A stretch of DNA of 64,000 nt from Prosapia bicincta. Taxonomy: Eukaryota > Arthropoda > Insecta > Hemiptera > Cercopidae. Location: assembly GCA_036971475.1 (NCBI GenBank), contig JBAIZL010000006.1, positions 63,116,898 through 63,180,897 on the forward strand. Reading direction: 5' to 3'. The notes beneath the pieces were generated by a model. The model had not been told where the DNA came from, searched no databases, and was given only the letters and a program-made list of their open reading frames with translations. Shown here one piece after another: positions 31,446 to 44,025 of the stretch. Position numbers and translations under genes: made by a program. Within the stretch, counting starts at the first letter, position 1, and every line of letters starts with the position of its first letter.

Positions 31446-33524
31446 AAGCGAAGTGGGGTGGATTATAAATAGTGGAATATTGAATTTATAAGTTAATAAT
31501 GGGTTAATTAAGCGATTTTGCGTGCAAATGTAATTACTGGATTAATATAGCTGACAATATGCTACTAATTGTACAAACATGTGGGCGTGGCGTAGTTTTA
31601 TTCTGTTTATAGTGGGCGTGGTCTAACTCTATTCTGTCTATTAGCATATCGCGAATATTACTAGCGACAAACATCTTGTACAAGAATTAAATCTCAAGTA
31701 TTATTTTCATTAAATTTTGTAAACGTTAGTAACTTGAGGTATTAAAGACATCCTGTTGTAAGCCTATTTCTAGAATTACCTCTCTCGATTTTAATTATAA
31801 GGGCTAAATCCTAATTAACGCTAATGAATTTTGAATTTACAGAAACAGGAGTACAAAGGCCAATGAAATGGGATAGAAGAGGCGGATATCAAAATAAAAG
31901 GCAAACCGTAGGCTACTATCATACCACTTGTCTAAGCTACTGCCTAAGCCATGGAAGTAAGATGAACTAATTATCTAAATGTAGAAAATAACAAATTTGT
32001 TATTTGCAATAGAAGTACCTTTGAGTATTTTCCGACAAATTATTACAAGAAATGCCAGATGTATTTTATGTTTTATTAAAGTTTCATTATTAAAACTTTA
32101 TAAATAATACAGTAGGAACAAGAATATTTAATTCAATTTATCTAGTTACGTTTGTGACAATGTATAGTATACTGAGAAATAAAATATTTTCATAATATTA
32201 TTATTTATTTTCTCTCCTCTTATATCATTAAATGTTAGGAAATGGTGAATTCTCTTTGTACAGTAAATATACTACAGAAGGGAATTTAAATTCATTGTAA
32301 GATCTCTTCCGGAAGTACGAGGTTAAAGCGCACAGATCCGGGTAGGAAATGGATGACAAGGGCTTTGCATGTTACCAGTGCAGGCAACATTGTCTACAGG
32401 AAATATATTATTTAAATAAAGAGAAATCACATGTACACCGAGGGAAAGATAAAGTAGCAAAGTACGTTAGCATTTGTTTTAGTAGGATTTTAGTTTCAGG
32501 AGGGATACTGAAGATTAAAGTTATTAATTGTTCGTGTGTCTACTTGTTTGTGTTCAATTGTAACAAAGATATTTTAAAATTTAAGAGGATTGCTATGCTG
32601 CTATCTTTTATACATAGAGTATATATTTAGTTACAATAGAAAAATATTTTCCGCCAAATCAAAATGGCGGAAAAGTCAGTAAAGAAATAATTTTGAAAGA
32701 TCACGACGTTTCATGAAATACTTTTAAGCCCATGTATATTTTAGTGAGTTATACAGAGCTATCATGTTAGTGTTATTATTGTAGTCCACGATGTGAGGAA
32801 AACTTTCTCTCTCTACCGTTGCTTTCTACCAAAGAAAGAAGTGTGAACAAAATAAATATTAAAATGTTTATACTCTTCATAAATGTTTCGCCAATTATGT
32901 GGCCATATTCATAAATAATAAGTATAATTGAAAGCTACATTAGTTTCAATAATGACTAAGGTTTCATCATTCATAGCATAGTTTATATAAATAAATAAAT
33001 TAACTAAACAATGCTTGATAGATGGGTAAGAATATAGTGTACTATAACCATTTTAAAAAATTTAAATTTTATAAATAACAACTAGCCGAAACCACTGGAA
33101 TAATTAAAGGAATTTTATAAAAACTTTCTGCTGACAAATAACGATCGGTAATTGCGATCGAAACCATTATGTCTCGGTTGAATTTTAATGATTTTACTTG
33201 TTAAAGATTCTACAAGTCGTTATTTATAAAGATTAAAAGTAATCGTTACGTCGATCGTCAATGGAGTAAGAAATCTACGAAAATAACTGAAAATAAATCA
33301 TATGATAATTTATTTTCATTATATATTGGTTAATAATATTGTATCTTAGTTGCTGAAACTACTTTTATGACATAGGGATTTTGTTGTGGTTATTAAATTC
33401 AGTCTTTTTATATATGTACTACAATAATACTTCAGTTGATTTTTAATAAATTGTAAATTTAATAAGACGTGAATATGCATTTAATTGGGAGTTTTGCGTT
33501 ATTTTTAATGTAATGTTTTTTCTT
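31446..33524. other. AT-rich DNA, few features
   Basis: A 31-bp unit GTGGGCGTGG... is repeated twice at 31580-31642. A 93-codon frame at 32349-32630 has no recognisable motif beyond a CYQCRQHC stretch and is probably chance. A TTTTCCGCC...GGCGGAAAA hairpin lies at about 32648-32676. Nothing else stands out. Confidence 0.4.
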
Positions 33525-33567
33525 TTTAATTCCTTCTATTCCATTTTTTTCTATTAGTTCACACTCT

Positions 33568-33633
<66 letters not shown>

Positions 33634-34060
33634 TTCAAATTTTCGATTTTTAATAAATTACTGTATTCGTCCACTCAAGTTAAAATACGTTTTCTTAAAA
33701 TTTGTAGTCGATGACACTAGATGTTATTACAGTTTTTTCAAATAATAATTTTTTTTTAAAATTTAATAAATTACTTTTAGTTATATATGGGACAAAACCT
33801 TTCACAAAAGGAGCAATGAATGCAATATAGTTATTTCTTCCAATTTGGCTTAAAATAAGTAATAACATGAGCATGATTTCATAAAACAAGCTGATTGTAT
33901 GTTGTAGGTCATGGAGTTGGGGGCAGCTGTTTTAACACACAGGTTACTTTATTTATAACAATTGTTATTATTTATTAAAAAGTTACTAAAATTAAAAGTT
34001 TTTAATTGAAATAAGTAGAAATTAACTTAAAAATCTTTTGTTCACATGACTTGTTTTCAA
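33525..34060 (-). repeat. Dispersed repeat family R1, copy 7
   Basis: Complete reverse copy with CTATTAGTTCACACTCTCC, (TA)n, GTGTTCAAATTTTCGATTTT, CACTAGATGTTATTACAG, AAAACAAGCTGATTG, GGGGCAGCTGTTTTAAC and AATAAGTAGAAATTAAC. Confidence 0.85.
33575..33630. repeat. (TA)n microsatellite within R1
   Basis: About 27 TA units at the usual R1 position, between the CACACTCTCC and GTGTTCAAATTTTC segments. Confidence 0.95.
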
Positions 34061-34889
34061 TGTCATGCTATTTTTCATTTCTATACACTTGACAGCATTC
34101 ATTCAATATTCAATATATGCTCAGAATAAATCAAAGTTGTTATGAATATCACAAATTCAAAATCTAATTGGATACAATTTGTTGTATGCAGAATAAATGT
34201 AATGATATCACGTAGAGCGGGTTAATATATGGAAGGAAAAAAGGAAACGCAATAAACAAAGATGGAAGGAATATCGACCCGCCCCATCTCCCGTGAAAGG
34301 TTTATATTCTGCAATCAAAACACTTCAGCCATATTGTTCGCATCATGTGTGGAAAACTCCTTCTTCCCACCCCTATCAATAAACACATGTGAGAACGCTC
34401 CCACCCCAGCCCTTAGTGTTACAGGAGACTAAATGGAGCGATGTCAATGTCTGGACGCATATTTCCTAATTGGATTTAGAAATAGATTAAGGTGGAATGT
34501 GGTTTGGCGCAGGTAAACTTTGTAAACGTGGATATTAAATGAAATGGAGTGGAACACAATCTATCTGATCTGGCTGTATAAATGTAATACATAGTTTAGG
34601 CTATTCAACTAGTTTTAAAATAGCTATTCGAAAAATGTTTTTTTTAGAAACACAAGTACGTTTTATGTATCATTTTTTGAAGTTAGCAAAATTGTAAAAA
34701 ATAGTAAAAATTTTTGTTTTATTTTTAAAAGTCCGTAAACAAATTTAACAGCATAGATATCAAAACGTAAGCCTATGACTAGTATACTATGAGACAGAAG
34801 TAGTGCTATGAGGGAATTCCGGAACTAAAACCAGAACTAAAACGGTGAAGGAGATCAAACTGCATGATGAAAAGCTATCAACTTAAGGA
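34061..34889. other. Intergenic DNA, nothing recognised
   Basis: A GC-richer stretch (about 34260-34440) yields no recognisable product. Confidence 0.4.
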
Positions 34890-35095
34890 AGCCATATATT
34901 TATATATATTATTTATGCGAGTTAACTTTCAAAGATTGATAGTATCGCCATCATCGGGCATCACTGACCGGGGGTTGTAGTAGACTCAACCAGAATCTAC
35001 TAAATTACCTCTGAGGATGATTGCCATGCAATTTAAATGTACATAAGATTTTAAATAAAAGAAAAAGTCATTTGCGGTATAAGAGGTTTCATTTA
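34890..35095. mobile_element. Degenerate Penelope-like end(s)
   Basis: Contains GCGAGTTAACTTTCAAAG with CATCATCGGGCATCACTGAC (reads on the minus strand as a GATGATG...GAAAG end) and, further right on the plus strand, CTGAGGA, T, a stem ATTGC/GCAAT and AAATGTACATAAGATTTT. The second GAAA is mutated to TAAA. Probably two ends head to head. Confidence 0.45.
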
Positions 35096-35289
35096 TTTAA
35101 AATAAAAATTACGGCACAGTTGTTTAATATAGTAAAACGTTTACATATCTTAGTATGTTACACTTGCCTATAGTAGCAATTCCACAATCAAGAGGTGAGA
35201 ACGGTCTGAGTTGTCAATGGGACACATTTCTCGAAACGGCCGTTCTCAATAAAAAAAATCGTAAGTGCTGTGCTGTAGGTAAGTGTAAC

Positions 35290-35292
<3 letters not shown>

Positions 35293-35355
<63 letters not shown>
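35293..35355. repeat. (TA)n microsatellite
   Basis: About 31 TA units; the frame with alternating Ile-Tyr is an artefact. Confidence 0.95.
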
Positions 35356-35357
<2 letters not shown>

Positions 35358-36360
35358 TGTTTTAGCTAAAAACTAGTAGCTTAAGTGAAAATGGAATAAA
35401 ATAATATAAAAGATGTATATTTTTAGAAGATAAACTTAAAAATTTATGTTTTAGTTATAAACAAGATGCAACTAATTGCGAGAAAGTAAAAAATACACTG
35501 GCAAATAACACAAGCTAAAAGTTACACAATTAGTTAATTTATTATTTGGTATTTATTTCGATCATTTAAATTACCAATATTACAAAAATAATTTTACCTG
35601 AAACTGATACTAAATAGTTCGCAGGAATATAGGGAAATAATAAAATTTGGTAAAACAGAAAAATATATAATATTACAATCCAATGCAGTTACATTTTAAT
35701 ACAGCTGTCAAGTATTTGGCTAGGATAAATATAGTTTTGAAAATCAACCAAACTTTTTATGGTGATCTATCCAATTAATGTGTAAAATGGAGCCCGCTTC
35801 ATTTGTCAACCGGTAAGCTTACGTTAACAAACCTCATTTTGTTTGTCTAAAATCTATCTTGAACTGGTAATTTGTAGAAGTTCTATATTGTATTAAGAGT
35901 GGTATTCATTTCTTATAAATAAACATTCAGTTTATAAACTTTTGTGTTTAATGTACGTGAGGCAGCTGTTTGTCTTTGTTTAAAAATATTTAATTTTTGG
36001 TAATTTTTTTGCAGAATAACGGTAAGGTGGGAAATCTATATTTACTTAATATTACAATTCAATTTTGAACCAATTTTATTTTACCTAACCCTCAATTTCG
36101 AGGCGAAAACATATGTCACATAATAAAATCATTACAAACAAATTAATATATTTGGTTTCCTTTTTAATAATATTTTTCTATTTAAATAAAACATTTTAAT
36201 CTTAATAACGGACAACGTTAGTCTGCAAATAGCTGAAGGTCGACGATATTATTAAATCAGCTGTGCAATTGTGCTGTACACTTTTTCAGCATCATGGTTA
36301 CTATACACACAACCGTCAGGTTTGTCTTACTAACTAATGCAGTAACTAGATTTATTGATT
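35356..36360. other. AT-rich DNA, nothing recognised
   Basis: No supported feature. Confidence 0.45.
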
Positions 36361-36375
36361 TTATCTAGAACTCTT

Positions 36376-36498
36376 ACTGGTGTTCTCTATATTGGGGAAA
36401 GCTATCAAACGAAAACCTGGCAAAAACGTCTGAGCGAACACAGAAGTATGGTTACAGAGAAAGAGATGGAGAAAGACAGAGAGAAAATATGTTTATAA
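36376..36498 (+). pseudogene. Possible GIY-YIG nuclease scrap, Penelope type
   Basis: A 40-codon stretch before TAA reads TGVLYIGESYQTKTWQKRLS followed by EHRS. The spacing from YIGE to the basic RLSEHR helix is that of GIY-YIG domains in Penelope-like elements (compare YIGQTKKKLKERYKEH at 28.7 kb). It then becomes Lys/Glu-rich. There is no start codon and no further domain; a short decayed fragment, and a chance match is possible. Confidence 0.4.
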
Positions 36499-37242
36499 TT
36501 ATGTTATAAACCAGATATAACATTAAATTTAAGAAAATACGTTCTACTAACATTTTCTATTATTTTATTCATATTATTTTTAACAACTAACTGATGGCTA
36601 AATACACAAATTTATTTTTTAAATATTGAGTTTAAATACCAGTTTAATTTCTCTATTTATTTGAGATTGCTAAATGTTGTATAAATGAGCACGCACTATG
36701 AATTACTATGAATGTCGCGCTCACGCACATTTGCGTGCGTAAAAAAAACGTTTTAAATTTAGGAAACTGTTTTAAAAATACAGTAACTAATTTGAAAGCG
36801 CTAGAATTGAACCAACATAACGTTAGTGGAAAACCTTTCGTGAGCTAAATCAAAGTGAGGATGAGTTATTCTCTTCACGTTCCGCTGGATCAAAGACAAA
36901 TTTCTCTTTTGTCCCGCTCAAAGCAAGTGTCGTTAGGCCGTCAAATAGCGCCGCATCTTGGACCATCAATTCTCTACTCTATAGCCCACCGTCTGCTGGG
37001 TTTAACACAGTGTATAATGTGAACTCGGGGATACTTCAAGGCCGTTCATCTGTCTCGGCTCTCAACACTTTATAAACACTATTCTTAATAATAGTAAAAA
37101 GACATTTATAAATGCAACCGTAATTGGGGGAAATTGATTTAGCTTGTTTCAATTCATTTAAATTACAAAGTTTAACCAGGGTATAATTGTAAACATATTC
37201 CTAGCTTGATTAGTTAAATCTTTATTATACATACATACATAT
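36499..37242. other. Intergenic DNA with one GC-richer open stretch
   Basis: From 36827 to the TAA ending at 37073 one plus-strand frame is open for about 81 codons without ATG, in sequence less AT-rich than its flanks. The translation (for example NVNSGILQGRSSVSALNTL) faintly recalls a reverse-transcriptase SGxxQG motif, but the surrounding residues do not support it. I leave it unassigned. Confidence 0.25.
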
Positions 37243-37245
37243 GTA

Positions 37246-37301
<56 letters not shown>
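37243..37301. repeat. (TA)n microsatellite
   Basis: Preceded by CATACATACATATGTATA; about 25 TA units. Confidence 0.95.
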
Positions 37302-37305
<4 letters not shown>

Positions 37306-37399
37306 CGATTATTACATACATTAATTTAGCAACACTGTTTTTTTTTTTTTGAATTGACGTATAGTACTTTAACTATTACATTGTAATGTACTTGAACGA

Positions 37400-37490
37400 A
37401 TTTCTTACTTGGTATATTTACGAGTCGACTTTCGAAAACTATTAATTACGTGCTCTCATATTCAAGCTTTTTAGATGACTGATAGTTCTT
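37400..37490. repeat. Scrap of the 30.3-kb Penelope-like family
   Basis: CTTACTTGGTATATTTACGA and GTCGACTTTCGAAAAC match one arm of the foldback at 30266-30415; there is no second arm here. Confidence 0.5.
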
Positions 37491-37511
37491 GTGTTAGGCA
37501 AGTGTGAGAGA

Positions 37512-37512
<1 letters not shown>

Positions 37513-37543
<31 letters not shown>

Positions 37544-37556
37544 TTATATATATATA
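37513..37556. repeat. (TA)n microsatellite
   Basis: Interrupted TA tract immediately before the Tigger-like terminal repeat. Confidence 0.9.
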
Positions 37557-38408
37557 CACTGTAAACTCCCGACTATCCGTGGAATAGGGAGGCCCGGCAA
37601 CGCCGGATAACGAATTCTCCGGATAATCCGCTATGAATAAAGAATACGCAAAACTATCAATAATCGATTATTATACCATAAGTTACACAAATAATGACCC
37701 AGGATAGTGCAAATCACAAATAATCTTCAGAGGACAAAATAAATACAGAAAATAATTTAAAATGTCGATGTATTTGACGGATTATAACATGTACATTTAT
37801 ATGTCTAACTATTTACAATACGTACATAAGTATATGTCAAAAGTAAGTATGTACATATGTAATTTCCTTTACACAAAATACTTTCACTTTTTAACAAAAA
37901 AATCTGTCACTTTCGTCTGTTTTTGTGAGCATTGATTCAGCTTTAATGTGCGATCTACGTTTCTTGAGAACCATTTTATCGCACAGTGTCTACTTGTGTT
38001 ACAAAACCATAATGATCGATAATGTATATGACAGACATGGATAATGCATTTGTCACGTCCTAGACTATTTATAGCCGAGATTAGCTGACATTTGTTTACA
38101 ATCTTATGATACACATTAGGTTTTCGGGCGTCCATTCATTTTGTCATTGTCTCTTATATAGAGTAGTCTGCTCGCCCCTTTTATTTCGCTGGCCCTCGTC
38201 GGGATGCTTCCCTTTCAATGTAATAATTAGTACGTACATATTTACATATCTATTCCCTTCATCTTAACTTCTATTAAGCCTTATATATATATATCTACCT
38301 CGTAATTCACCGTTTGGAATATTAAACACATGAATCTGATTGGAATAAAAATTGGATATTTGTAAAACAATGGCAGACCCCGGATAATCCGCTAATCGGT
38401 TAATCGGG

Positions 38409-38413
<5 letters not shown>
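37557..38413 (-). mobile_element. pogo/Tigger-like DNA transposon, internally deleted
   Basis: The left end CACTGTAAACTCCCGACTAT with CCGGATAATCCG motifs and the right end, inverted TATAAACTCCCGATTAACCG with CCGGATAATCCG, form the terminal inverted repeats typical of Tigger-type elements (Tc1/mariner superfamily, TA target site). It lies between TA tracts, consistent with TA targeting. Length about 857 bp against more than 2 kb for full copies. A C-terminal transposase scrap is on the minus strand. Confidence 0.75.
37884..38135 (-). pseudogene. Tigger-like transposase C-terminal scrap
   Basis: An 83-codon frame ending QKQTKVTDFFVKK. A terminal K-Q-T-x-x-x-DFF motif is common at the C-terminus of Tigger/pogo transposases. 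The rest (Cys/His/Ser-rich) is not recognisable, and the DDE catalytic core and CENP-B-type DNA-binding domain are absent. The position inside the terminal repeats supports this. Confidence 0.5.

Positions 38414-38463
<50 letters not shown>
38413..38463. repeat. (TA)n microsatellite
   Basis: Directly abuts the right Tigger-like end; may have grown from the TA target duplication. Confidence 0.95.
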
Positions 38464-38465
<2 letters not shown>

Positions 38466-39044
38466 TTGTTACATGTGACTATTGTTTAAAGAGGAGAAAA
38501 GAAGCTCATGTTAATGTCAATAATATTAAACTAACGAAAACATTTAGATAAGATGTTTAAAAAAATATTCTAATATATTGAAATTTTCAACTTTAAAAAT
38601 CAGGATGAAAAATAACATCTCTTTCCCGAATATACCCCCACAATTTTACTTTTTTATAGTTTTACTTTTCTGTTTGCGTTTGTTGAGTTAAGTCAGTCTA
38701 TATAACATTAAAAAAAACATTCTCATATATAACTTTTGTTTTAAATTGGTACCTATCTTGATCTCTGAGGCGATTTACTTCAGATTTATTTCACGAAACT
38801 TTGCCATGTATTGCTTATTTATTGTCTATTGAAAACAATTTGGCAAGACTGTATTCTTCAATTTTTTTTGACTTGACAACTCCAAACATTTACCTGTATG
38901 TAGTTATTGTCATACATAAAATATATGCTCCTTCGTTAGTAACATTAATGGAAAGGAGCAAAATATTTCGAATGACACGAATATATAATAAACAAAGTTG
39001 ATATGCCAAAGAGCTTCTACGAGTATTTAACGTAACCAATTAGA
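38464..39044. other. AT-rich DNA, nothing recognised
   Basis: No supported feature. Confidence 0.45.
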
Positions 39045-39175
39045 AATTTAATAACTGTTCGCAGCATCACGTTCACTTCCAAGTATTCATTTTGCAAGTA
39101 GTTACATATAGGAGCAATGCATTCACCTGTGCAATCCCACAGATTATACAGATAAAAGGTTTTGTGAGAGGCGTA
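39045..39175 (+). repeat. Left flank of the 37-bp satellite, copy 1
   Basis: Contains GTTCACTTCCAAGTATTC, TAGTTACATATAGG, CACCTGTGCAATCC and AGATAAAAGGTTTTGTGAG. The same order occurs at 42645-42775, about 3.6 kb downstream, again just before a satellite block. Confidence 0.8.
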
Positions 39176-39354
39176 TTGCATTCATTCTTTACTCCCATTG
39201 GAAGCGATGGTTTTAAACTATGAGGATTGGAGAGTTTCTGAAAACATTAAAATCCTTCCCAATATCGAACTTATTCTTTTAAGCCGGATGCGTTGTAATC
39301 ATTACAAAAAAAAAAAAAAAAACACTTTGGTTGAGTGGCATACCCTAATAATAC

Positions 39355-41120
39355 ATGTGTTACATTTTGTGGAATTTCAAATTACAAATAACGTGTTATA
39401 TAACATGTTATATATAACGTGTTACATAATAACGTGTAATAAAGTTATATAAATAACGTTTTTTGTCATATCACAAGTAACGTGTTAAATTGTACGGAAT
39501 AACACGACAAAAAACGTCTCTTGTTGTGTGGAATATCAATATAAATAACTTCTTTAAGTCTTATCGAACATCGATACAAATATCGTCTTTATTGGGAGCA
39601 ATATCGTTACAAATAACTTTGTTTAATGTGTGAAATACCTCTATAAATAACGTGTTTTATAATGTGGAATATCACTACAAATAACTTGGTTTAGTGTATG
39701 TTTGGTAACAATAGTTTCGGAGGACCAATAATTATTATAATTATATAAACTAATAGTTTGTAATTACGTGAACCGTGGAATACACACTTATCACACTCGC
39801 GTATTAAATAAGCGATTTCTGACCAGAAAACTTGTTCGTATTCCACGCACTGCTATTTCGGTATAAACATTAATAAAATAGTTACATTCACGTATTCTAG
39901 TACCTAAGGTACGGAGATTGAAAAGTATAATAGTATACTAGAACGTAGGGGTAGACCTGTCTACACTCCCGAAAGGTCTAACTTGCTCTGCCGGTTCAAA
40001 CTGCAGAACCAATCTTATCACGGGTGAGCTTTGTCTGACTTTGGCGGCGGGTTTAAAATAAAAGAAATGAGTCTATATTAATTTTAAATACGTAACAGTG
40101 TAGAATAGTACTACAAATAGATTGTTTACATTGGGAAATATGACGACAAACAACGTGTTATAGTGTCGAATATCACTAATAACGTGTTTTGTAACGTGGA
40201 TAATCACAACAAATAACGTGTTTTTTTATAATGTGGAGCATATCACTACAAATAGCTTGTTATAGTGTGGAATATCACTACAAATAATATTCTGTTATAT
40301 TTGGGGACAATTTTTAGAACGTGATATAATGTGGGGAATATCACTACAAATAACTTGTTATAGTATGGAATATCACGACAAATAAGATGTTTATTGTGGG
40401 GAATATCACGACAAATAACGTGTTATAGTGTCTAATATCAGAAATAAGTGTTTTGTAACGTGGGTAATCATTACAAGTAACGTGATTCCTAATGTTGAAT
40501 ATCACTACAAATAATATTCTGTTATATTGTGGCACATATCTCTTCTTAGAACGTGGAGCATATCACTACAAATAACTTGTTATAGTATGGAATATCACTA
40601 CAAATAAGATGTTTATTGTGGGGAATATCACGACAAATAACGTGTTATGGTGTGTAATATCAGAAAGAAGTGTTTTGTAACGTGGGTAATCATTACAAGT
40701 AACGTGATTCATAATGTTGAATATCACTACAAATCATATTCTGTTATATTGTGGGGCATATCTCTTCTTAGAACGTGATATAACGTGGGGCATATCACTA
40801 CAAATAAGATGTTTTATGGTGTAGCATATTACTATTAATATTGTATTATGTTGTGTGGAGTATAAATACAAATAAAGTCTTTGTTGTGTGAAATATCACT
40901 ATAAATAGCGTGTTACATTGTGTGAAATATCAGTAGATATAACGGTTTTTGTTGTAAATATTACTACGAATAAATGTTATAATATGTGTAATATCACTAT
41001 AAATAGATTGTTACATTGTGTGGAATATCACTAAAAATAACTTTTTCTGTTGTGTGGAATATTATAACAAATAACGTTTTTTGTTGTGTGGCATTTTACT
41101 ATAAATAACAACTGTACCTA
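39355..41120 (+). repeat. 37-bp satellite, block 1, with higher-order repeat
   Basis: Monomer about 36-38 bp of the form ATATCACTACAAATAACGTG followed by TTTTGTTGTGTGGA. Roughly 30 diverged copies, interrupted by about 400 bp of unrelated DNA (39700-40105). Between about 40130 and 40800 the monomers are organised in a higher-order unit of 222 bp (six monomers): TAACTTGTTATAGTATGG begins at 40351 and again at 40573, and the neighbouring variants (ATTCTGTTATATTGTGG, TTTTGTAACGTGGGTAATC) also recur. Short frames here are artefacts. Confidence 0.92.
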
Positions 41121-42644
41121 TTTTCTTCTGTTCTTTTGTTCTCTGTCTTTTAAACAATTATATCTTTGACATTTTATCGTCTTCACTATTTATCTTGGGT
41201 CTCTTATTTTATACATTTCTTCGATTCTTGATGTTTTTCAGTTGATTTGCACCCATAATGCTCTTTATCGTTTCACCCCCATGTTTTTCATTTGATTTTA
41301 TCCACGGTTTTGTTCCACATCTATAAACATAGTCAGTAGCATATTGTGCACATAAACTAAACGAGCTTCCGAATTCGCATAAATGCTTTTACAATGGAAT
41401 TGTAAATAAACAATACAATTCTAAATATTCAGTTGTCGAGTAAAACGCAGCATTCGGGACATTGGTGAAACGAGTTGGGAGTAGTTTAATTTATGAATTT
41501 TTTAAATAAATATTATTAAACGTATAATAATTTGAGATGATTAAAATCCAGTAGCTTCTAAGATAACAAAGTCGTCCTAGGCGTTAACCAAGCAATGAAG
41601 CACTTTAATTTAGTTGAAAAAGAGAGACTTTAAAAGTATTTAGAAATCGATTGTATAAGAGGCCCGTTGCGGCGTTGCCATGTCTTCAGTTTACCGCTGC
41701 CCAGTTCATATCTCTATGATAAATACCCCACATCGTTTAGCAGACGTATCTAACTAAATAAAGGGTGTGAGAGACGTGGCAACCCCGTTGTCCAGTTGCC
41801 ATGGAGACCACAACTCTCTGATTTTGTGAAGCAGTGGTGAGCATTCAGCGCTTCTCCAAACCAGGTTACACAAGGAACTTTATGTTTTAATCCGGAGCGC
41901 GGCTCCGTGTTAGTCAATCCAAGGAAAGTAATTGGGAAATGTTTTAAACGTTGACACTTCTACGAGCAATGAAAGTTGAATGAAAACGTTCACGCCTTTA
42001 CAAAGTTTTAATGTTTTAAATAATAAAACCGCATAATAAAGTCAATATTAATAGAAGGATGAAGGTCCCATCAAGTGTAAAGTTGATGGAAGGAAACACA
42101 CACAGTACATTATATTGTAGTTATGTTTACAAGGGGTTTATTCTTAAACAAAATTTATTATTCTCTGCTTAAATAGGAAACACTTTGAAGATCTATAATC
42201 AAAATTCGGATTATATTAAGACTATTTTCTAAAAACTGAAAATGTTAACAATATTACAATTTCGATTTAAAGAATATAAAAAAATTGTAATAATAATTCT
42301 ATTGTTCTTACAAAACCAAAACTTACATAGAAAAATTAAAAATATTAACATCTATCTAAGTTTTTGTAATAGAATCTTTTCGCATTAGTTAACGTTCATC
42401 ATGAAATTTAACCAAATACATTTCTTTTTGTATCTGTAAACTGTACTTGAGAGTATTATTATTGAATGGTGAGGAAATAAAATGTAGACTATATTACGAA
42501 AATTGAATATAAGAATAAAAGTTTTAACTATTTTATTAGATTTTCTCATTTATAAATTAATTAGAAATTTGTCCATGGCAACGAAAAAGAGATGTTATTA
42601 GAATTGATGACACATAACTACTTCAAATAACTTGATCAACTGGC
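41121..42644. other. Spacer between satellite blocks
   Basis: AT-rich apart from 41640-41930. That part contains CCAGTTGCCATGGAGAC, an RFX X-box-like sequence, but no exon could be supported. Confidence 0.35.
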
Positions 42645-42775
42645 AGTTTTAATAAATGTTCGCGACATTATGTTCACTTCTAAGTATTCGTGTTGCTAGT
42701 AGTTACATGATCAAACGAGAATTCCACCTGTGTAATCCAACGGTTTGTATAGGTAAAAGGTTATGAGGCTATTCC
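42645..42775 (+). repeat. Left flank of the 37-bp satellite, copy 2
   Basis: Diverged copy of 39045-39175: GTTCACTTCTAAGTATTC, TAGTTACATGATC, CACCTGTGTAATCC and AGGTAAAAGGTTATGAGG. Confidence 0.8.
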
Positions 42776-42779
42776 AATA

Positions 42780-44025
42780 AATAGCTTGTAACATTGTGAA
42801 GAATATCACTACAAATAACGTGTTTTGTTGTGAGGAATATCATTACAAATAGAGTGTTTTATGTGGAATACCACTACAAATAACGTGTAATATTGTAACG
42901 AATATCACTACAAATAATTTGTTTTATTGTGTGAAATATTACTAAAAATAACGCCTATCATTATAAGAAATATCACTACAAATGGGGAATCCCGTTTTGT
43001 TGCGTGGAATATCGCTGCAAATAACGTGTTTTTGTGTGGAATATCATTTCAAAAAACGTGTTTTGTGGTCAGGAATATCACTACAAATAACGTGATTTGT
43101 TGAGTGAAATATCACTACAAATAACGTGTTTTAGTGTGAAATATTACTTCAAATAACGTGTTTTGTGGTGAGGAATATCACTACAAATAACGTGATTTGT
43201 TGTGTAAAATATCCCTACAAATATCGTGTTTTTTGTGTGAAACACAAAAAGTAACGTGTTTTGTTATGTGGAATATCACTACAAATCACATCATTGGTTG
43301 TTCGGAAAATCACTAAAAATAACGTGTTTTGTGGTGTGGAATATCACTACAAATAACATGATTTTTTGCGTGAAATATCAACACAAATAACGTGTTTTGT
43401 TACGTGAAATATTACTAAAAATCACGTCTTTGGTTACGTAGAATATCACTACAAATAACATGATTTGTTATGTGAAACATTACTACAAATAAAGCGTATT
43501 ATTGTAAGAAATATCACTACAAATAACGTGTTTTGTAATGTGTAATATTACTACAAATCACGTCTTTGGTTGTGTGGAATACCACTACAAATAACGTTAT
43601 TTGTTGTGTGAAACATTACTATAAATAACGTGTATTATTGAAAGGAATTTCACTAAAAATGACGTGATTTTTTGTGTGGAATATAACTACAAATAACGTG
43701 TATTATTGTAAGGAATAGCACTACAAATAACGTTTATTATTGTAAGGAATAGCACTACAAATAACGAGTTTTGTTATGCGGATTATCCCTACAAATAACG
43801 TTTGTTGTGTGAAACATTACTACAAATAACGCGTTTTGTTATGTGGAATATTACTACAAATACCGCTTTATATTATGTGGAATATTACTACAAATATCGT
43901 ATACCGTTACATATTATGGGGCATATCACTAAAAATAACCGTATACATATTCCGTATAGTATAACTACAAATTAGTCTTTGTTTGTATAGAATATCAACA
44001 CAAATAATGTGTTACATTGAGTGCC
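42780..44025 (+). repeat. 37-bp satellite, block 2
   Basis: About 33 monomers of the same satellite (ATATCACTACAAATAACGTG type), more regular than block 1 and without the 222-bp order. It ends near GTGTTACATTGAGTGCC. Confidence 0.92.

Noticed and set aside
36827..37073. 81-codon open stretch with a faint SGILQG reverse-transcriptase-like motif
   Set aside because: Only the SGxxQG word fits; neighbouring conserved residues of a reverse transcriptase are absent.
39355..44025. Possible CRISPR-like array (repeats about 37 bp apart)
   Set aside because: The copies are contiguous and diverged with no unique spacers; it is a satellite in eukaryotic DNA.
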